Positions 1 through 8,700 of a stretch of DNA of 9,926 bases are shown in pieces (within the stretch, counting starts at the first letter, position 1; each line of letters starts with the position of its first letter). Location of the stretch: contig BFAU01000161.1 in the NCBI GenBank assembly GCA_008975185.1, forward strand, positions 1 to 9,926. Reading direction: 5' to 3'. The notes under the pieces are model-generated. The model worked only from the letters and a program-made list of their open reading frames with translations. It was not told the origin of the DNA and did no database searches. The position numbers were made by a program, and so were the translations under genes. This stretch comes from a bacterium MnTg04 (GTDB taxonomy: Bacteria > Pseudomonadota > Gammaproteobacteria > Steroidobacterales > MnTg04).

Positions 1-2
1 CG

Positions 3-1079
3 GACGCCCAGGGCCTGATCCTCAATGGAAACTTCGTGCATACGAATTTTATGGGGACCGGTAACCGGATTTCCATGGATCTGTCATCCGGGAGGTTCAG
101 CAAGATTTACAGTATTTCCCACACCAACCCGTATGCAACGCCAGACGGGATTGGCCGAACCGTTTCCGTTGGACTGAGGGATTTCAGCCAGTTTACCTCC
201 GGAGCTTCCGATTTTAACACCCAGACGACCAATGCCTCGATCGATTATGGAATCCCGATCAGCGAGTTCCAGCAATTCAGGTTTGGCTTTTCGATCAGCG
301 ATTCGGAATTGTCGTCAAACAGCTTTCAAACCCTGCAGTCCCAGGAATGGGTGCAGAACAATGGCGATTCTTCGGTCGAAACCATCAACGGCATCGATTT
401 CTCCAAAACGGCATTCAAGACCTTCGAGATTTTGCTTGGCTGGACCTACGACTCGCGCAACCGGTTTTTGTTTGCCGATCGCGGGTCGCGTAGCCGGGTA
501 ACGGTCAGCTATACCTTGCCGCAAAGCGATGTCGAGTACTGGTTTTTAAATTACGATTTCCAGAAATATTTTCCGATTTCGGGTGAGTGGGTATTCAGCT
601 TCAAAACGGATATCGGGCTTGGTGAGGCGATTGGCGATACGACCTCTATCCCGCCTTTCCGGAATTTCTTCGCCGGCGGCCCGAACACGATTCGCGGCTA
701 CAAGGAGAACAGGCTCGGACCGAAAGACACTTTTGGCCGTCCTTATGGCGGCAATCTGAAAGTCGCGAGCCAGTTCGAATTGCTGGTCCCGGTCCCCGAG
801 GCCATCAAGGGATCCGCAAGGCTGAGTGTTTTCTATGACATTGGTAATGTATTCTCTACCGGCGATGTGAGTTTTATCGACAAGCTTGGCGACCCGATCA
901 AATATGAATGGGACGCCAAGCGATTGAAGCATTCTGCGGGTCTGGCAGTCGAGTGGCTGGCTCCGATCGGCCTTTTCAGGTTCAGTTACGCGATCCCGCT
1001 GAACCCGGAAAAGGCGACAATCCGGTTTTTCGGCGACGAGACCGAACGACTGCAATTTTCTATTGGTTCTGCTTTTTAA
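3..1079 (+). CDS. bamA: Outer-membrane protein assembly factor BamA, 3' part (beta-barrel domain)
   Basis: BamA is the central Omp85-family barrel of the Bam complex, which folds and inserts beta-barrel proteins into the outer membrane. The frame is open from base 3, so the gene continues upstream; the GTG at 36 is an internal Val codon. About 358 residues are visible, covering nearly the whole 16-strand barrel but none of the POTRA domains. Family landmarks are the early FMGTGN and TNPYATPDG segments (E. coli WLGTGY, TNPYFTVDG), the Omp85 loop-6 motif as IRGY (bases about 691-702; VRGF in E. coli), LGPKD just after it, and a final strand ending LQFSIGSAF. The terminal Phe is the usual outer-membrane insertion signal. 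Loop 6 is short and lacks the cysteine pair seen in the longer E. coli loop. The gene ends 9 bases before skp, its usual partner. The identification rests on recalled family sequence and is firm. Confidence 0.96.
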   Translation, partial: DAQGLILNGNFVHTNFMGTGNRISMDLSSGRFSKIYSISHTNPYATPDGIGRTVSVGLRDFSQFTSGASDFNTQTTNASIDYGIPISEFQQFRFGFSISDSELSSNSFQTLQSQEWVQNNGDSSVETINGIDFSKTAFKTFEILLGWTYDSRNRFLFADRGSRSRVTVSYTLPQSDVEYWFLNYDFQKYFPISGEWVFSFKTDIGLGEAIGDTTSIPPFRNFFAGGPNTIRGYKENRLGPKDTFGRPYGGNLKVASQFELLVPVPEAIKGSARLSVFYDIGNVFSTGDVSFIDKLGDPIKYEWDAKRLKHSAGLAVEWLAPIGLFRFSYAIPLNPEKATIRFFGDETERLQFSIGSAF

Positions 1080-1083
1080 GGTG
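1078..1083 (+). promoter_or_regulatory. Ribosome binding site of skp
   Basis: AAGGTG lies 5 bases before the ATG at 1089 and overlaps the bamA stop codon TAA (1077-1079). Ribosomes finishing bamA would therefore be placed on the skp start. The match to the Shine-Dalgarno core is partial (AAGG). Confidence 0.5.
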
Positions 1084-1088
1084 TATTA

Positions 1089-1628
1089 ATGAAAAATCAC
1101 ATGATTTATGGATGGAGTGCGTTGCTGCTGGCATCGCTGTTTTTGTCCTTCCCCGCTTCGGCGCAGGAAACGAAAATCGGTTTTGTCAATTTACCGAGGC
1201 TTTTGCAGCAAGCCCCGCAGGCCAGCCGGATTCGCCAGCAGTTGCAGGATGAATTTTCGCCGCGCGAACGTCAGATACTCGCCGAGCAGCAGACTCTGCA
1301 GGGGTTGGCCGAACGGCTGGAGCGGGATGGCGCGCTGATGGGCGAGCAGGAGCGCAGAAACCTCGAGCGCGACCTCGGCCAGGGCGGCCGCGACCTCAAA
1401 AGACGGCAGGACGAGTTTCTGGAGGACTTCAATCTTCGGCAGAACGAAGAGCTGACGAACCTGCAGCGAACCCTGATCGAACAGGTGCAGGCGCACGCCC
1501 GTGCAGGCAATTACGACCTGATCTTGGGTGAGCCGGGCATCTTGTTTGTCAGCGAGGCGATAGACATCACCGACGCCGTCCTGGCTGCGCTGGAAGCTGC
1601 CTTCCAGGCATCCGACACAGGACAATAG
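1089..1628 (+). CDS. skp: Periplasmic chaperone Skp/OmpH
   Basis: Skp is a trimeric periplasmic holdase that binds unfolded outer-membrane proteins as they leave the Sec translocon and keeps them soluble until BamA inserts them. The 179-residue product starts with a signal peptide: a short positive N-terminus, a hydrophobic core at about residues 10-21 and an ASA cleavage site, with probable cleavage after residue 25. The mature protein opens with KIGFVNLPRLLQQAP, the family's first beta-strand and helix. A long, charged Gln/Glu/Arg-rich helical segment follows (about 45-130), matching the coiled-coil tentacles of Skp. The C-terminal part (YDLILGEPGILFVSEAIDITDAVLAAL) returns to the small beta body and fits the family consensus. 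It is slightly longer than E. coli Skp (161 residues). Coiled-coil proteins diverge fast, so this call leans on the signal peptide, the two end motifs and the position between bamA and lpxD. Confidence 0.93.
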   Translation: MKNHMIYGWSALLLASLFLSFPASAQETKIGFVNLPRLLQQAPQASRIRQQLQDEFSPRERQILAEQQTLQGLAERLERDGALMGEQERRNLERDLGQGGRDLKRRQDEFLEDFNLRQNEELTNLQRTLIEQVQAHARAGNYDLILGEPGILFVSEAIDITDAVLAALEAAFQASDTGQ

Positions 1629-1642
1629 GGGCGCAAGCCGGG

Positions 1643-2701
1643 ATGGCCACGACGCTGGGGGAGCTCGCGGTCAGATACGGATGCACCGTGCAAGGTGACC
1701 CAGACGTACCCATCAGCCGGGTCGGCACCTTGCTCGACGCCGCTGGCGAGGCGATCAGTTTCCTGGCCAACCCCGCGTACCGCAAACAACTGGCCGCCAC
1801 TCACGCCGCGGCCGTCATCCTGGCGCCGGAAGACGCCGCCCAGTGCCCGGTCAGTTGCCTGATTACCGACAATCCTTATGCACTGTACGCTCGTATCGCG
1901 ACCGACTTGAATCCGTCGAGCGAAGCGGCGCCAGGGGTTCATGCCAGCGCCGTGGTTGGCGAAGACGCGGACATAGCCCCGGGGGTCTGTATTTCAGCAA
2001 AGGTCTGCATTGGCTCCGGCGTCAGGCTCGCACAGGGCGTTTTTATCGGCCCGGGATGCGTCATCGGCGATCGCTGCGAACTCGGTACGGGCACTCGGCT
2101 GACCGCCAATGTCACGCTTTGCGCGGATACGAGAATCGGCGCCCGGGGGTTGGTGCATGCCGGTGCGGTCCTCGGCGCGGACGGCTTCGGCATTGCCAGG
2201 GACGGCGACCGCTGGATCAAGGTGCCCCAGCTTGGCGGCTTGCGACTTGGCGACGATGTCGAAGTAGGCGCCAACACCACGATCGATCGCGGCGCGATTG
2301 AAGACACGATTATCGGCGACGGCGTCAAGCTCGACAACCAGGTCCAGGTTGGCCACAACGTAAGGATCGGAGAACATACGGTGGTTGCCGGTTGTGTGGC
2401 GATTGCGGGCAGTGTAACGATTGGCAAGCGATGCATGATCGGCGGTGCCGCGGGGATCGTCGGCCATATCGCGTTGGGCGACGACGTAGTCATTAGCGCG
2501 TTTACCTTTGTCAGCCACTCGCTCGGGCAAGCCGGGGTTTATTCCGGCTCGATGCCGGTGGACCGGTCGGCGCGGTGGCGGCGGAACGCGGCGCGGTTGC
2601 GACACCTGGATGAATTGGCGAAAAAAGTGCGGGCACTGGAGAAAAAGCTCGCCGAAAATGAAGTTGCGTACAGCGTGCACGAAAAGGACGAAAGCAAATG
2701 A
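1643..2701 (+). CDS. lpxD: UDP-3-O-(3-hydroxyacyl)glucosamine N-acyltransferase LpxD
   Basis: LpxD performs the third step of lipid A synthesis in the cytoplasm, moving an R-3-hydroxyacyl chain from ACP to the 2-amino group of UDP-3-O-acyl-glucosamine. The 352-residue product has the two expected parts. An N-terminal uridine-binding domain carries the [13 protein letters not shown] segment, with Asn43 and Tyr46 at the UDP-contact positions of E. coli LpxD. From about residue 95 a left-handed beta-helix of hexapeptide repeats follows. The catalytic His is His238 in [10 protein letters not shown], aligning with E. coli His239, and the ADGFG and [14 protein letters not shown] blocks are typical. 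The C-terminus is helical ([17 protein letters not shown]) with a polar tail of about 15 residues slightly longer than in E. coli. The ATG at 1643 lies 14 bases after skp and sits where the family normally starts. The stop overlaps the fabZ start. Confidence 0.97.
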   Translation: MATTLGELAVRYGCTVQGDPDVPISRVGTLLDAAGEAISFLANPAYRKQLAATHAAAVILAPEDAAQCPVSCLITDNPYALYARIATDLNPSSEAAPGVHASAVVGEDADIAPGVCISAKVCIGSGVRLAQGVFIGPGCVIGDRCELGTGTRLTANVTLCADTRIGARGLVHAGAVLGADGFGIARDGDRWIKVPQLGGLRLGDDVEVGANTTIDRGAIEDTIIGDGVKLDNQVQVGHNVRIGEHTVVAGCVAIAGSVTIGKRCMIGGAAGIVGHIALGDDVVISAFTFVSHSLGQAGVYSGSMPVDRSARWRRNAARLRHLDELAKKVRALEKKLAENEVAYSVHEKDESK

Positions 2702-3150
2702 GTAACCAAAATCATATGGACATCGAAAAAATCATGCGCTACCTGCCGCACCGCTACCCGTTTTTGCTGGTCGACCGGGTGATCAGTTGCGAAGCCGGCA
2801 AAAACATCGTGGCTTGCAAGAACGTGACCGTGAACGAGCCGTTTTTCCAGGGCCATTTCCCGATAAAGCCGGTGATGCCGGGCGTAATGGTCATCGAGGC
2901 GCTGGCCCAGGCGTCCGGATTACTGGCGTTCGTGACCGCAAACGTCACTCCTTCGGAAGACAATATTTTCTATTTCGTCGGTATCGACAAGGCGCGTTTT
3001 CGCCGGCCGGTCGTACCTGGCGATCAACTCATATTGAAAGTTGAACTGGTGCGGAAAATACGCACGATCTGGAAATTTTCGGCGCGGGCCGAAGTCGATG
3101 GAAAAGTGGTGGCCAACGCTGAGTTGATGTGTGCGCCCGGAGGCGTCTGA
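2698..3150 (+). CDS. fabZ: 3-hydroxyacyl-[acyl-carrier-protein] dehydratase FabZ
   Basis: FabZ dehydrates R-3-hydroxyacyl-ACP to trans-2-enoyl-ACP in fatty-acid elongation. Its substrate is also the acyl donor for LpxA and LpxD, so its place among the lpx genes sits at the branch between phospholipid and lipid A synthesis. The 150-residue product has a single hot-dog fold, close to the 151 residues of the E. coli enzyme. Visible motifs are [13 protein letters not shown] at residues 16-28 and [26 protein letters not shown] at about 49-74, which supply catalytic His53 and Glu67 (His54 and Glu68 in E. coli). [11 protein letters not shown] is also conserved. The ATG at 2698 overlaps the lpxD stop as ATGA, which suggests translational coupling. 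A second in-frame ATG at 2716 is possible, but the first gives the usual length. The gene ends 2 bases before lpxA. Confidence 0.98.
   Translation: MSNQNHMDIEKIMRYLPHRYPFLLVDRVISCEAGKNIVACKNVTVNEPFFQGHFPIKPVMPGVMVIEALAQASGLLAFVTANVTPSEDNIFYFVGIDKARFRRPVVPGDQLILKVELVRKIRTIWKFSARAEVDGKVVANAELMCAPGGV
3139..3143 (+). promoter_or_regulatory. Ribosome binding site that sets the lpxA start
   Basis: GGAGG lies inside the last codons of fabZ, 9 bases before the GTG at 3153. It supports GTG 3153 as the lpxA start over the in-frame GTG at 3129, which is upstream of this site and would add eight residues (MCARRRLR) not expected in the family. Confidence 0.7.
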
Positions 3151-3152
3151 GA

Positions 3153-3923
3153 GTGATTCACGAAACCGCCATCGTCTCGTCGTCGGCGCGCCTTGCGGAC
3201 GACGTCGGTGTGGGCCCGTACGCGGTTATCGAAGGCGATGTCGAGATTGGCGAAGGCACGACGATTGGCCCGCATACGGTCATCAGGGGTGACACCCGGA
3301 TCGGCAGCAACAACCGGATCTACCAGTTCGCGTCCATCGGCGAGGCCCCACAGGATAAAAAGTACGGCGGCGAGGCCACCCGGCTGGAGATAGGCGATGG
3401 CAACACCATACGGGAGTTCTGTACCATCAGCCGGGGCACGGTGCAGCAACAGGGCCTGACCCGGATCGGCAATGACAACTGGCTGATGGCTTACGTGCAT
3501 ATTGCGCACGATTGCGTCATCGGCGATCATACGATTTTCGCCAACTGCACGACCCTGGGCGGTCACGTGATGGTCGGCGACCACGCGATTTTCGGCGGCT
3601 TCTCCGGGGTACACCAGTTCTGCCAGATCGGCGTGCACAGCTTCATGGCGATGTACAGCGTCGTCGCCCGGGATGTCCCCGCGTACCTCATCGTGTCCGG
3701 CAACCCGGTGCGACCGAGAGGCGTCAACAAGGAAGGACTCAAGCGGCGGGGTTTCGACCGGGACCAGTTGCGCCAGCTTCGCGCGGCGTACCGGCTGATT
3801 TATCGTGAGGGGTTGAAACTCGCGGACGCGATCGCCGAACTCGACCTGCGTCTCGAGGCGGAGCCGGTTCTTTTGCCGTTGGTCGAGTCGCTGAAATCCA
3901 GCACGCGCGGCATCGCGCGCTAA
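3153..3923 (+). CDS. lpxA: UDP-N-acetylglucosamine O-acyltransferase LpxA
   Basis: LpxA catalyses the first step of lipid A synthesis, transferring an R-3-hydroxyacyl chain from ACP to the 3-OH of UDP-GlcNAc in the cytoplasm. From GTG 3153 the product is 256 residues (262 in E. coli) and begins MIHETAIV, matching the family N-terminus. A homotrimeric left-handed beta-helix of hexapeptide repeats spans about residues 5-190, followed by a helical C-terminus with NKEGLKRRGF and ending STRGIAR. Other family blocks are IYQFASIGEAPQDKKYGGE and the catalytic HIAHD at 116-120, where His119 aligns with E. coli His125. Met167 in VHSFMAMYS occupies the acyl-chain ruler position, which is Gly173 in E. 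coli (C14) and Met in P. aeruginosa (C10). The inferred preference is therefore for a shorter acyl chain. The gene starts 2 bases after fabZ on a GTG codon with a strong ribosome binding site. Confidence 0.97.
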   Translation: MIHETAIVSSSARLADDVGVGPYAVIEGDVEIGEGTTIGPHTVIRGDTRIGSNNRIYQFASIGEAPQDKKYGGEATRLEIGDGNTIREFCTISRGTVQQQGLTRIGNDNWLMAYVHIAHDCVIGDHTIFANCTTLGGHVMVGDHAIFGGFSGVHQFCQIGVHSFMAMYSVVARDVPAYLIVSGNPVRPRGVNKEGLKRRGFDRDQLRQLRAAYRLIYREGLKLADAIAELDLRLEAEPVLLPLVESLKSSTRGIAR

Positions 3924-3937
3924 TACCGGTGGCGTTG

Positions 3938-5107
3938 ATGACGCACGAGCCCGACCTGAAAGTTGGCCTGGTCGCAGGCGAGGCATCCGGCGACATGCTC
4001 GGGGGCGGCCTGCTGCAGGCCATGCGTGCAAGGGCGCGCGGCATCCAGGCCATGGGCGTGGCCGGCGACGAAATGATCGCCGCAGGATGCCAGCCGATGT
4101 TGCGCGCGAGCGAGTTGGCGGTGATGGGCCTGGTCGAGGTGATCACGCATTTACCGCGCCTGCTCAGGATCAGACGGAGGCTGGCCAGGCAGTTCGCGGC
4201 CTGGCGGCCGGATGTCTTCGTCGGTATCGACGCACCGGATTTTAATATCGGCCTGGAAGCCCGGTTACGCCGGCTGGGTATCCCGACGGCCCATTATGTC
4301 AGCCCGTCTGTCTGGGCATGGCGCAGCGGGCGGGTGAAGAAAATCGCGCGCAGCGCCGACCTGGTGCTTTGTCTGCTGCCGTTCGAAAAGCGTTTCTACG
4401 ACGACCACAATGTTCGCGCGGTGTTTGTGGGTCATCCCCTGGCCGAGCGGATGGACCGACAGCCGGATACTTCCGCAGCCAGGCGGAAACTCGGGCTCGC
4501 CGATGATGGCGAGTGGCTCGCGTTGCTACCGGGCAGTCGCAATGGCGAGGTGTCCAGGCTGGCGAAGGATTTTGCCGATACCATCGCCTGGCTGCGGGAT
4601 CGCCGACCGGCCATGCGCTTTGTCGCCGCGCTGGCATCCGCGGAATGCGAAAAGATTTTTCGCGAAGCGATCGGGCGCATAACGCCGCCGGTCGAGATTC
4701 ATATGACCCGGGGACGATCGCATGAGGTCATGACCGCCGCCGATGTACTCCTGGTGGCATCGGGAACCGCGACCCTGGAGGCTGCGTTGATCGGCCGGCC
4801 GATGGTCGTTACTTACCGGTTGGCGCCGGCGACCTGGTCGCTGTTGCACTGGCCGGGCTTGCTGACGACCGACAGGTTTGCTCTGCCGAACCTGATTGCC
4901 GGCGAGGACCTGGTTCCTGAAATCTTGCAAGGCGATATCAGCGCGGAGGCGCTTGGCGAGGCCATACTGCGTGAACTGGACGATGCCGGGCGCCGGCAAT
5001 ACCTGGATGGTCGCTATCGGGAGATTCGGCGGATGTTGAAACGCGACGCGGCAGGGCGCGCCGCGACAGCCATACTCGATCTCGCGGCGGGCCGCATCGA
5101 TGCGTAG
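3938..5107 (+). CDS. lpxB: Lipid-A-disaccharide synthase LpxB
   Basis: LpxB is a GT19 glycosyltransferase at the inner face of the inner membrane. It joins UDP-2,3-diacylglucosamine to lipid X to form the beta-1,6 disaccharide of lipid A. From ATG 3938 the product is 389 residues (382 in E. coli). Motifs in order are [14 protein letters not shown] at 9-22, VGIDAPDFN with Asp98 at the position of E. coli Asp98, [45 protein letters not shown] and [24 protein letters not shown] 3938 is preferred because it puts exactly ten residues before LVAGE, as in E. coli, and a GGTGG lies 5 bases upstream. In-frame GTG 3929 and TTG 3935 are alternatives adding 2 to 3 residues. The stop overlaps the rnhB start by 8 bases. 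Confidence 0.96.
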   Translation: MTHEPDLKVGLVAGEASGDMLGGGLLQAMRARARGIQAMGVAGDEMIAAGCQPMLRASELAVMGLVEVITHLPRLLRIRRRLARQFAAWRPDVFVGIDAPDFNIGLEARLRRLGIPTAHYVSPSVWAWRSGRVKKIARSADLVLCLLPFEKRFYDDHNVRAVFVGHPLAERMDRQPDTSAARRKLGLADDGEWLALLPGSRNGEVSRLAKDFADTIAWLRDRRPAMRFVAALASAECEKIFREAIGRITPPVEIHMTRGRSHEVMTAADVLLVASGTATLEAALIGRPMVVTYRLAPATWSLLHWPGLLTTDRFALPNLIAGEDLVPEILQGDISAEALGEAILRELDDAGRRQYLDGRYREIRRMLKRDAAGRAATAILDLAAGRIDA

Positions 5108-5735
5108 CGTCACGGTGCTGGTCGCGGGCATCGACGAGGCCGGCCGCGGCCCGCTGGCAGGCCCGGTGGTTGCCGCGGCGGTGGTGCTGGACCCGGCGCG
5201 GACTATCGCAGGATTGAGGGATTCCAAGAAATTGTCGGCCGGCCGGCGAAGCCTGCTGGCGATGGAAATCAAGAAGTGCGCGTTGAGTTACGCGATCGCC
5301 TGGGCCGACCCCGCGGAAATCGATCGGCTGAACATTCTGCGCGCGACCTTGCTGGCGATGCGCCGGGCGACGCTCGGTTTGCATATCCGGCCGCTGCACC
5401 TGCAGATCGACGGCAACCGTTGCCCGGACTTCGCGGGCACCGGTCTCGATTGCAGCAGTGAGGCGCTGGTCGGCGGCGATGACCGGGTCCCGGTTATCAG
5501 TGCCGCGTCCATCCTGGCCAAAGTCGCGCGCGATGGCTTTATGGTGCGCATGCACCGGATTTACCCGCAATACAATTTCGCCAGCCACAAGGGCTACCCG
5601 ACCGCCGAACACCGGCAAGCGCTAACACGCCATGGCGCCTGTCCTTTGCACAGGGTGTCGTTTGCGCCCGTGCGCAGTGTCGCCGGGGCGAAAAAAACAG
5701 ATACAGGCAATGACATTGCCGTGGCCAGCCTGTAA
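5100..5735 (+). CDS. rnhB: Ribonuclease HII
   Basis: RNase HII cuts RNA in RNA-DNA hybrids and starts removal of single ribonucleotides misincorporated into DNA. The 211-residue product carries the full catalytic set: Asp12 and Glu13 in [16 protein letters not shown], Asp104 in IDGNRCP and Asp127 in [18 protein letters not shown]. These match Asp16, Glu17, Asp108 and Asp126 of E. coli RnhB. LRDSKKLS and the C-terminal [14 protein letters not shown] are also typical. A polar tail of about 20 residues follows RVSFAPV and shows no recognisable motif. The ATG at 5100 lies inside the end of lpxB, an 8-base overlap consistent with coupled translation. GTG 5115 is a less likely start because it leaves little before the first catalytic strand. 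The lpxB-rnhB-dnaE order is the classical gammaproteobacterial one. Confidence 0.97.
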   Translation: MRSVTVLVAGIDEAGRGPLAGPVVAAAVVLDPARTIAGLRDSKKLSAGRRSLLAMEIKKCALSYAIAWADPAEIDRLNILRATLLAMRRATLGLHIRPLHLQIDGNRCPDFAGTGLDCSSEALVGGDDRVPVISAASILAKVARDGFMVRMHRIYPQYNFASHKGYPTAEHRQALTRHGACPLHRVSFAPVRSVAGAKKTDTGNDIAVASL

Positions 5736-5747
5736 AAATAGATCCCG

Positions 5748-8700
5748 ATGAGCGCCAGTTTCGTACACCTGCATTTGCATACCGAATATTCTTTGTCCGA
5801 CAGCGTCGTGCGGGTGAAACCGCTGCTGGCGGCGGTGGCGGAGATGGGCATGCCGGCGGTCGCGCTTACCGACCAGTGCAACCTTTTTGCGATGGTGAAG
5901 TTTTACCGGGCCGCGCTCGCCCGCGGGATCAAACCCATCATCGGCGTCGATGTCTTGTTGCGCGATATCGACGAGCCGGCCCGCCCAAGCCGCCTGACGC
6001 TGCTGTGTCAGAACCAGCATGGTTATCGAAACCTGTCGCGTCTGGTGAGCCGCGGCTACCTGGAAGGCCAGTACCGGGGCGTGCCGATGCTGGACCCGCA
6101 GTGGCTGAGCCGCGAAAGCTGTACCGGCCTGATTGCCCTCTCAGGAGGTGTCGAGGGCAATATCGGCAGGGCTCTGCTGGCGGGTCATACCGACCTGGCG
6201 GACCGGCGCCTGGCGGAATGGCGCACGGTTTTCGGCGACCGTTTTTATCTTGAGATTACCCGGACCGGCCGGCCGGGCGAAGAGGAATATTTGCAGCAGG
6301 TCGTGCATCTGTCGTCCGAACAGTGCGCGCCGTTGCTGGCGAGTAACGACGTTCGCTTTATCAGCGCCAGCGAGTTCGGCGCGCACGAAGCCAGGGTTTG
6401 CATACACGATGGCCAGGTGCTGACCGACCCGGGCCGGCCAAGGCGTTACAGCGAGCAGCAATACCTGCGCACTGCCGATGAAATGCAGCAGCTTTTTGCC
6501 GATCTGCCGGAAGCGCTGGAAAACAGCGTCGAAATCGCGCGACGCTGCAACCTCGAGTTAAGCCTCGGGGGCAGCGATCTGCCTGAATTTCCGATCCCCG
6601 CAGGCCAGACCACCGCCGGGTATTTGCATGACGAGTCAGTGGCGGGTCTGCGCCGGCGGCTCGACCTGGCAGAAGCCGGCGCCTTGCCGGATTTGTACCG
6701 GCAGCGGCTCGAGCATGAAATAGACGTCATTTGCCAAATGGGGTTTCCCGGCTATTTCCTGATTGTCGCGGATTTCATTCATTGGTCCAGGGAGAACGAC
6801 ATACCGGTCGGGCCGGGCCGCGGTTCGGGCGCCGGCAGCCTGGTCGCATACGCGTTGCAAATTACCGATCTCGACCCGATAGAGCACGAATTGCTGTTCG
6901 AAAGATTTCTCAACCCCGAGCGCGTTTCGATGCCGGATTTCGATATCGATTTCTGCATGGAAGGCCGCGACCGCGTGATCGACTACGTCGCCGGTCGCTA
7001 TGGCAGGGACCGGGTTTCGCAGATCATCACTTATGGAACCATGGCAGCCAAGGCGGTGGTCCGGGACGTGGGCAGGGTGCTGGGCCATCCCTACGGTTTT
7101 GTCGATCGAATCGCGAAACTGATTCCCTTCGAACTGGGCATTACGCTGGCAAAGGCGCTGGAGCAGGATGACGAACTGCGAAAACTGTACGAAAACGATG
7201 ACGAGGTGCGCAACCTGATCAACCTGGCGCGCCAGCTGGAAGGCCTGGTGCGAAATGCCGGCAAACACGCCGGCGGTGTGGTGATTGCACCCCGGCCCCT
7301 GACCGACTACGCGCCGCTGTATTGCGAAGAAGGCGGCGCCAACGTGGTGACCCAGTTCGACAAGGACGATGTCGAAGCCTGCGGGCTGGTCAAGTTCGAT
7401 TTTCTCGGCCTGCGCACGCTGACCGTCATCGACCGGGCGGTCAAGATCATCAATGGGCAACGGCGGGAGTCGGGAGAGCCGCCGCTGGATATCGATGCGA
7501 TCGACCCGCAGGATTCCGCGACCTTCGACTTGCTCAAGAACTGTCGGACGGTGGCCGTATTTCAGCTCGAGTCCCGCGGCATGAAGGATCTCATCAAGCG
7601 TCTGCAGCCCGATAATTTTGGCGAAATCGTGGCGCTGGTGGCCTTGTTCAGGCCGGGCCCCCTGCAATCGGGCATGGTCGATGACTTCATCAACCGCAAG
7701 CACGCGGCCGACAAGACGAAAATCGATTATTTCCACCCCGACCTGAAACCCATACTCGAGCCCACTTATGGCGTGATTCTCTACCAGGAACAGGTCATGC
7801 AGATCGCGCAGGTGCTGGCCGGCTACAGCCTGGGTGAAGCCGACCTTTTGCGGCGCGCGATGGGCAAGAAAAAGCCGGAAGAAATGGCCAAGCAACGGGG
7901 AATTTTCCTGCGTGGCGCCGAACAGGCGGGCGTCAATACGGAAACCGCCACTTTCATATTCGATCTGATGGAGAAATTCGCCGGTTACGGGTTCAACAAG
8001 TCCCATTCGGCCGCCTATGCGGTGCTTGCTTATCGCACCGCGTGGCTGAAAGCGCATTACCCCGCCGCATTCATGGCGGCGGTGCTGTCGACGGACATGG
8101 ACAATACCGACAAGGTGGTGACGCTGATCGATGAATGCGCAGCCATGGATATCGAAGTCGCGGTACCCGACATCAACCATTCCGGTTACGCCTTCGTGGT
8201 CTCCGGCCCGCGCACCATCCGCTATGGACTGGGCGCGATAAAAGGCGTTGGGCGCGGCGCGATCGAGGGCCTGATTGCGGAACGGTCGGCAGGCGGCGCG
8301 TTCGCCGGTATCGTCGATCTGTGCCAGCGGATCGATCTGCAAAAGCTCAACAGACGCGTCATGGAGGCACTGATCCGCGCGGGTGCGATGGATAGCCTGG
8401 GGGCCGGCCGCGCCGCGCTGCTGGCGCAATTGCCGGCCGCGATGAAGCTCGCCGACCAGGATGCGAAAGCCAGCGCGGCAGGCCAGGACGACATGTTCGG
8501 GTTCGCCGGGCCGGGCCCGCAAACCGATGAACTGCCGGTTTCGCCGAATGGCGGGCATGACCGGGACGCGCCGGGGGAAGACCCGCCCGAATGGAGCGAG
8601 AAAGAGCGGCTGGATGGCGAATTCGACACGCTGGGTCTTTATCTCACCGGACACCCGATCACGCGCTATGAAAAAGACCTGCCGCAACTGGCCGGTACCC

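Noticed and set aside
1044..1072. A possible sigma-E-like promoter at the end of bamA (GAACGA, 18 bases, TCTGC) upstream of skp.
   Set aside because: E. coli does have envelope-stress control in this locus, but the match here is poor beyond GAAC, and the second element is part of the conserved C-terminal codons of BamA. Not strong enough to list.
3..1079. Lower GC content of the bamA part compared with the lpx genes, as a sign of horizontal transfer.
   Set aside because: The barrel is rich in Phe, Tyr, Asn, Ile and Lys, whose codons are AT-rich. The gene is in its normal place next to skp, so amino-acid composition is the simpler explanation.
3024..4031. A 335-codon open frame on the - strand, opposite lpxA and its flanks.
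   Set aside because: It is antisense to a confidently identified gene, has no recognisable motif and no plausible ribosome binding context. It is a shadow of lpxA codon usage.
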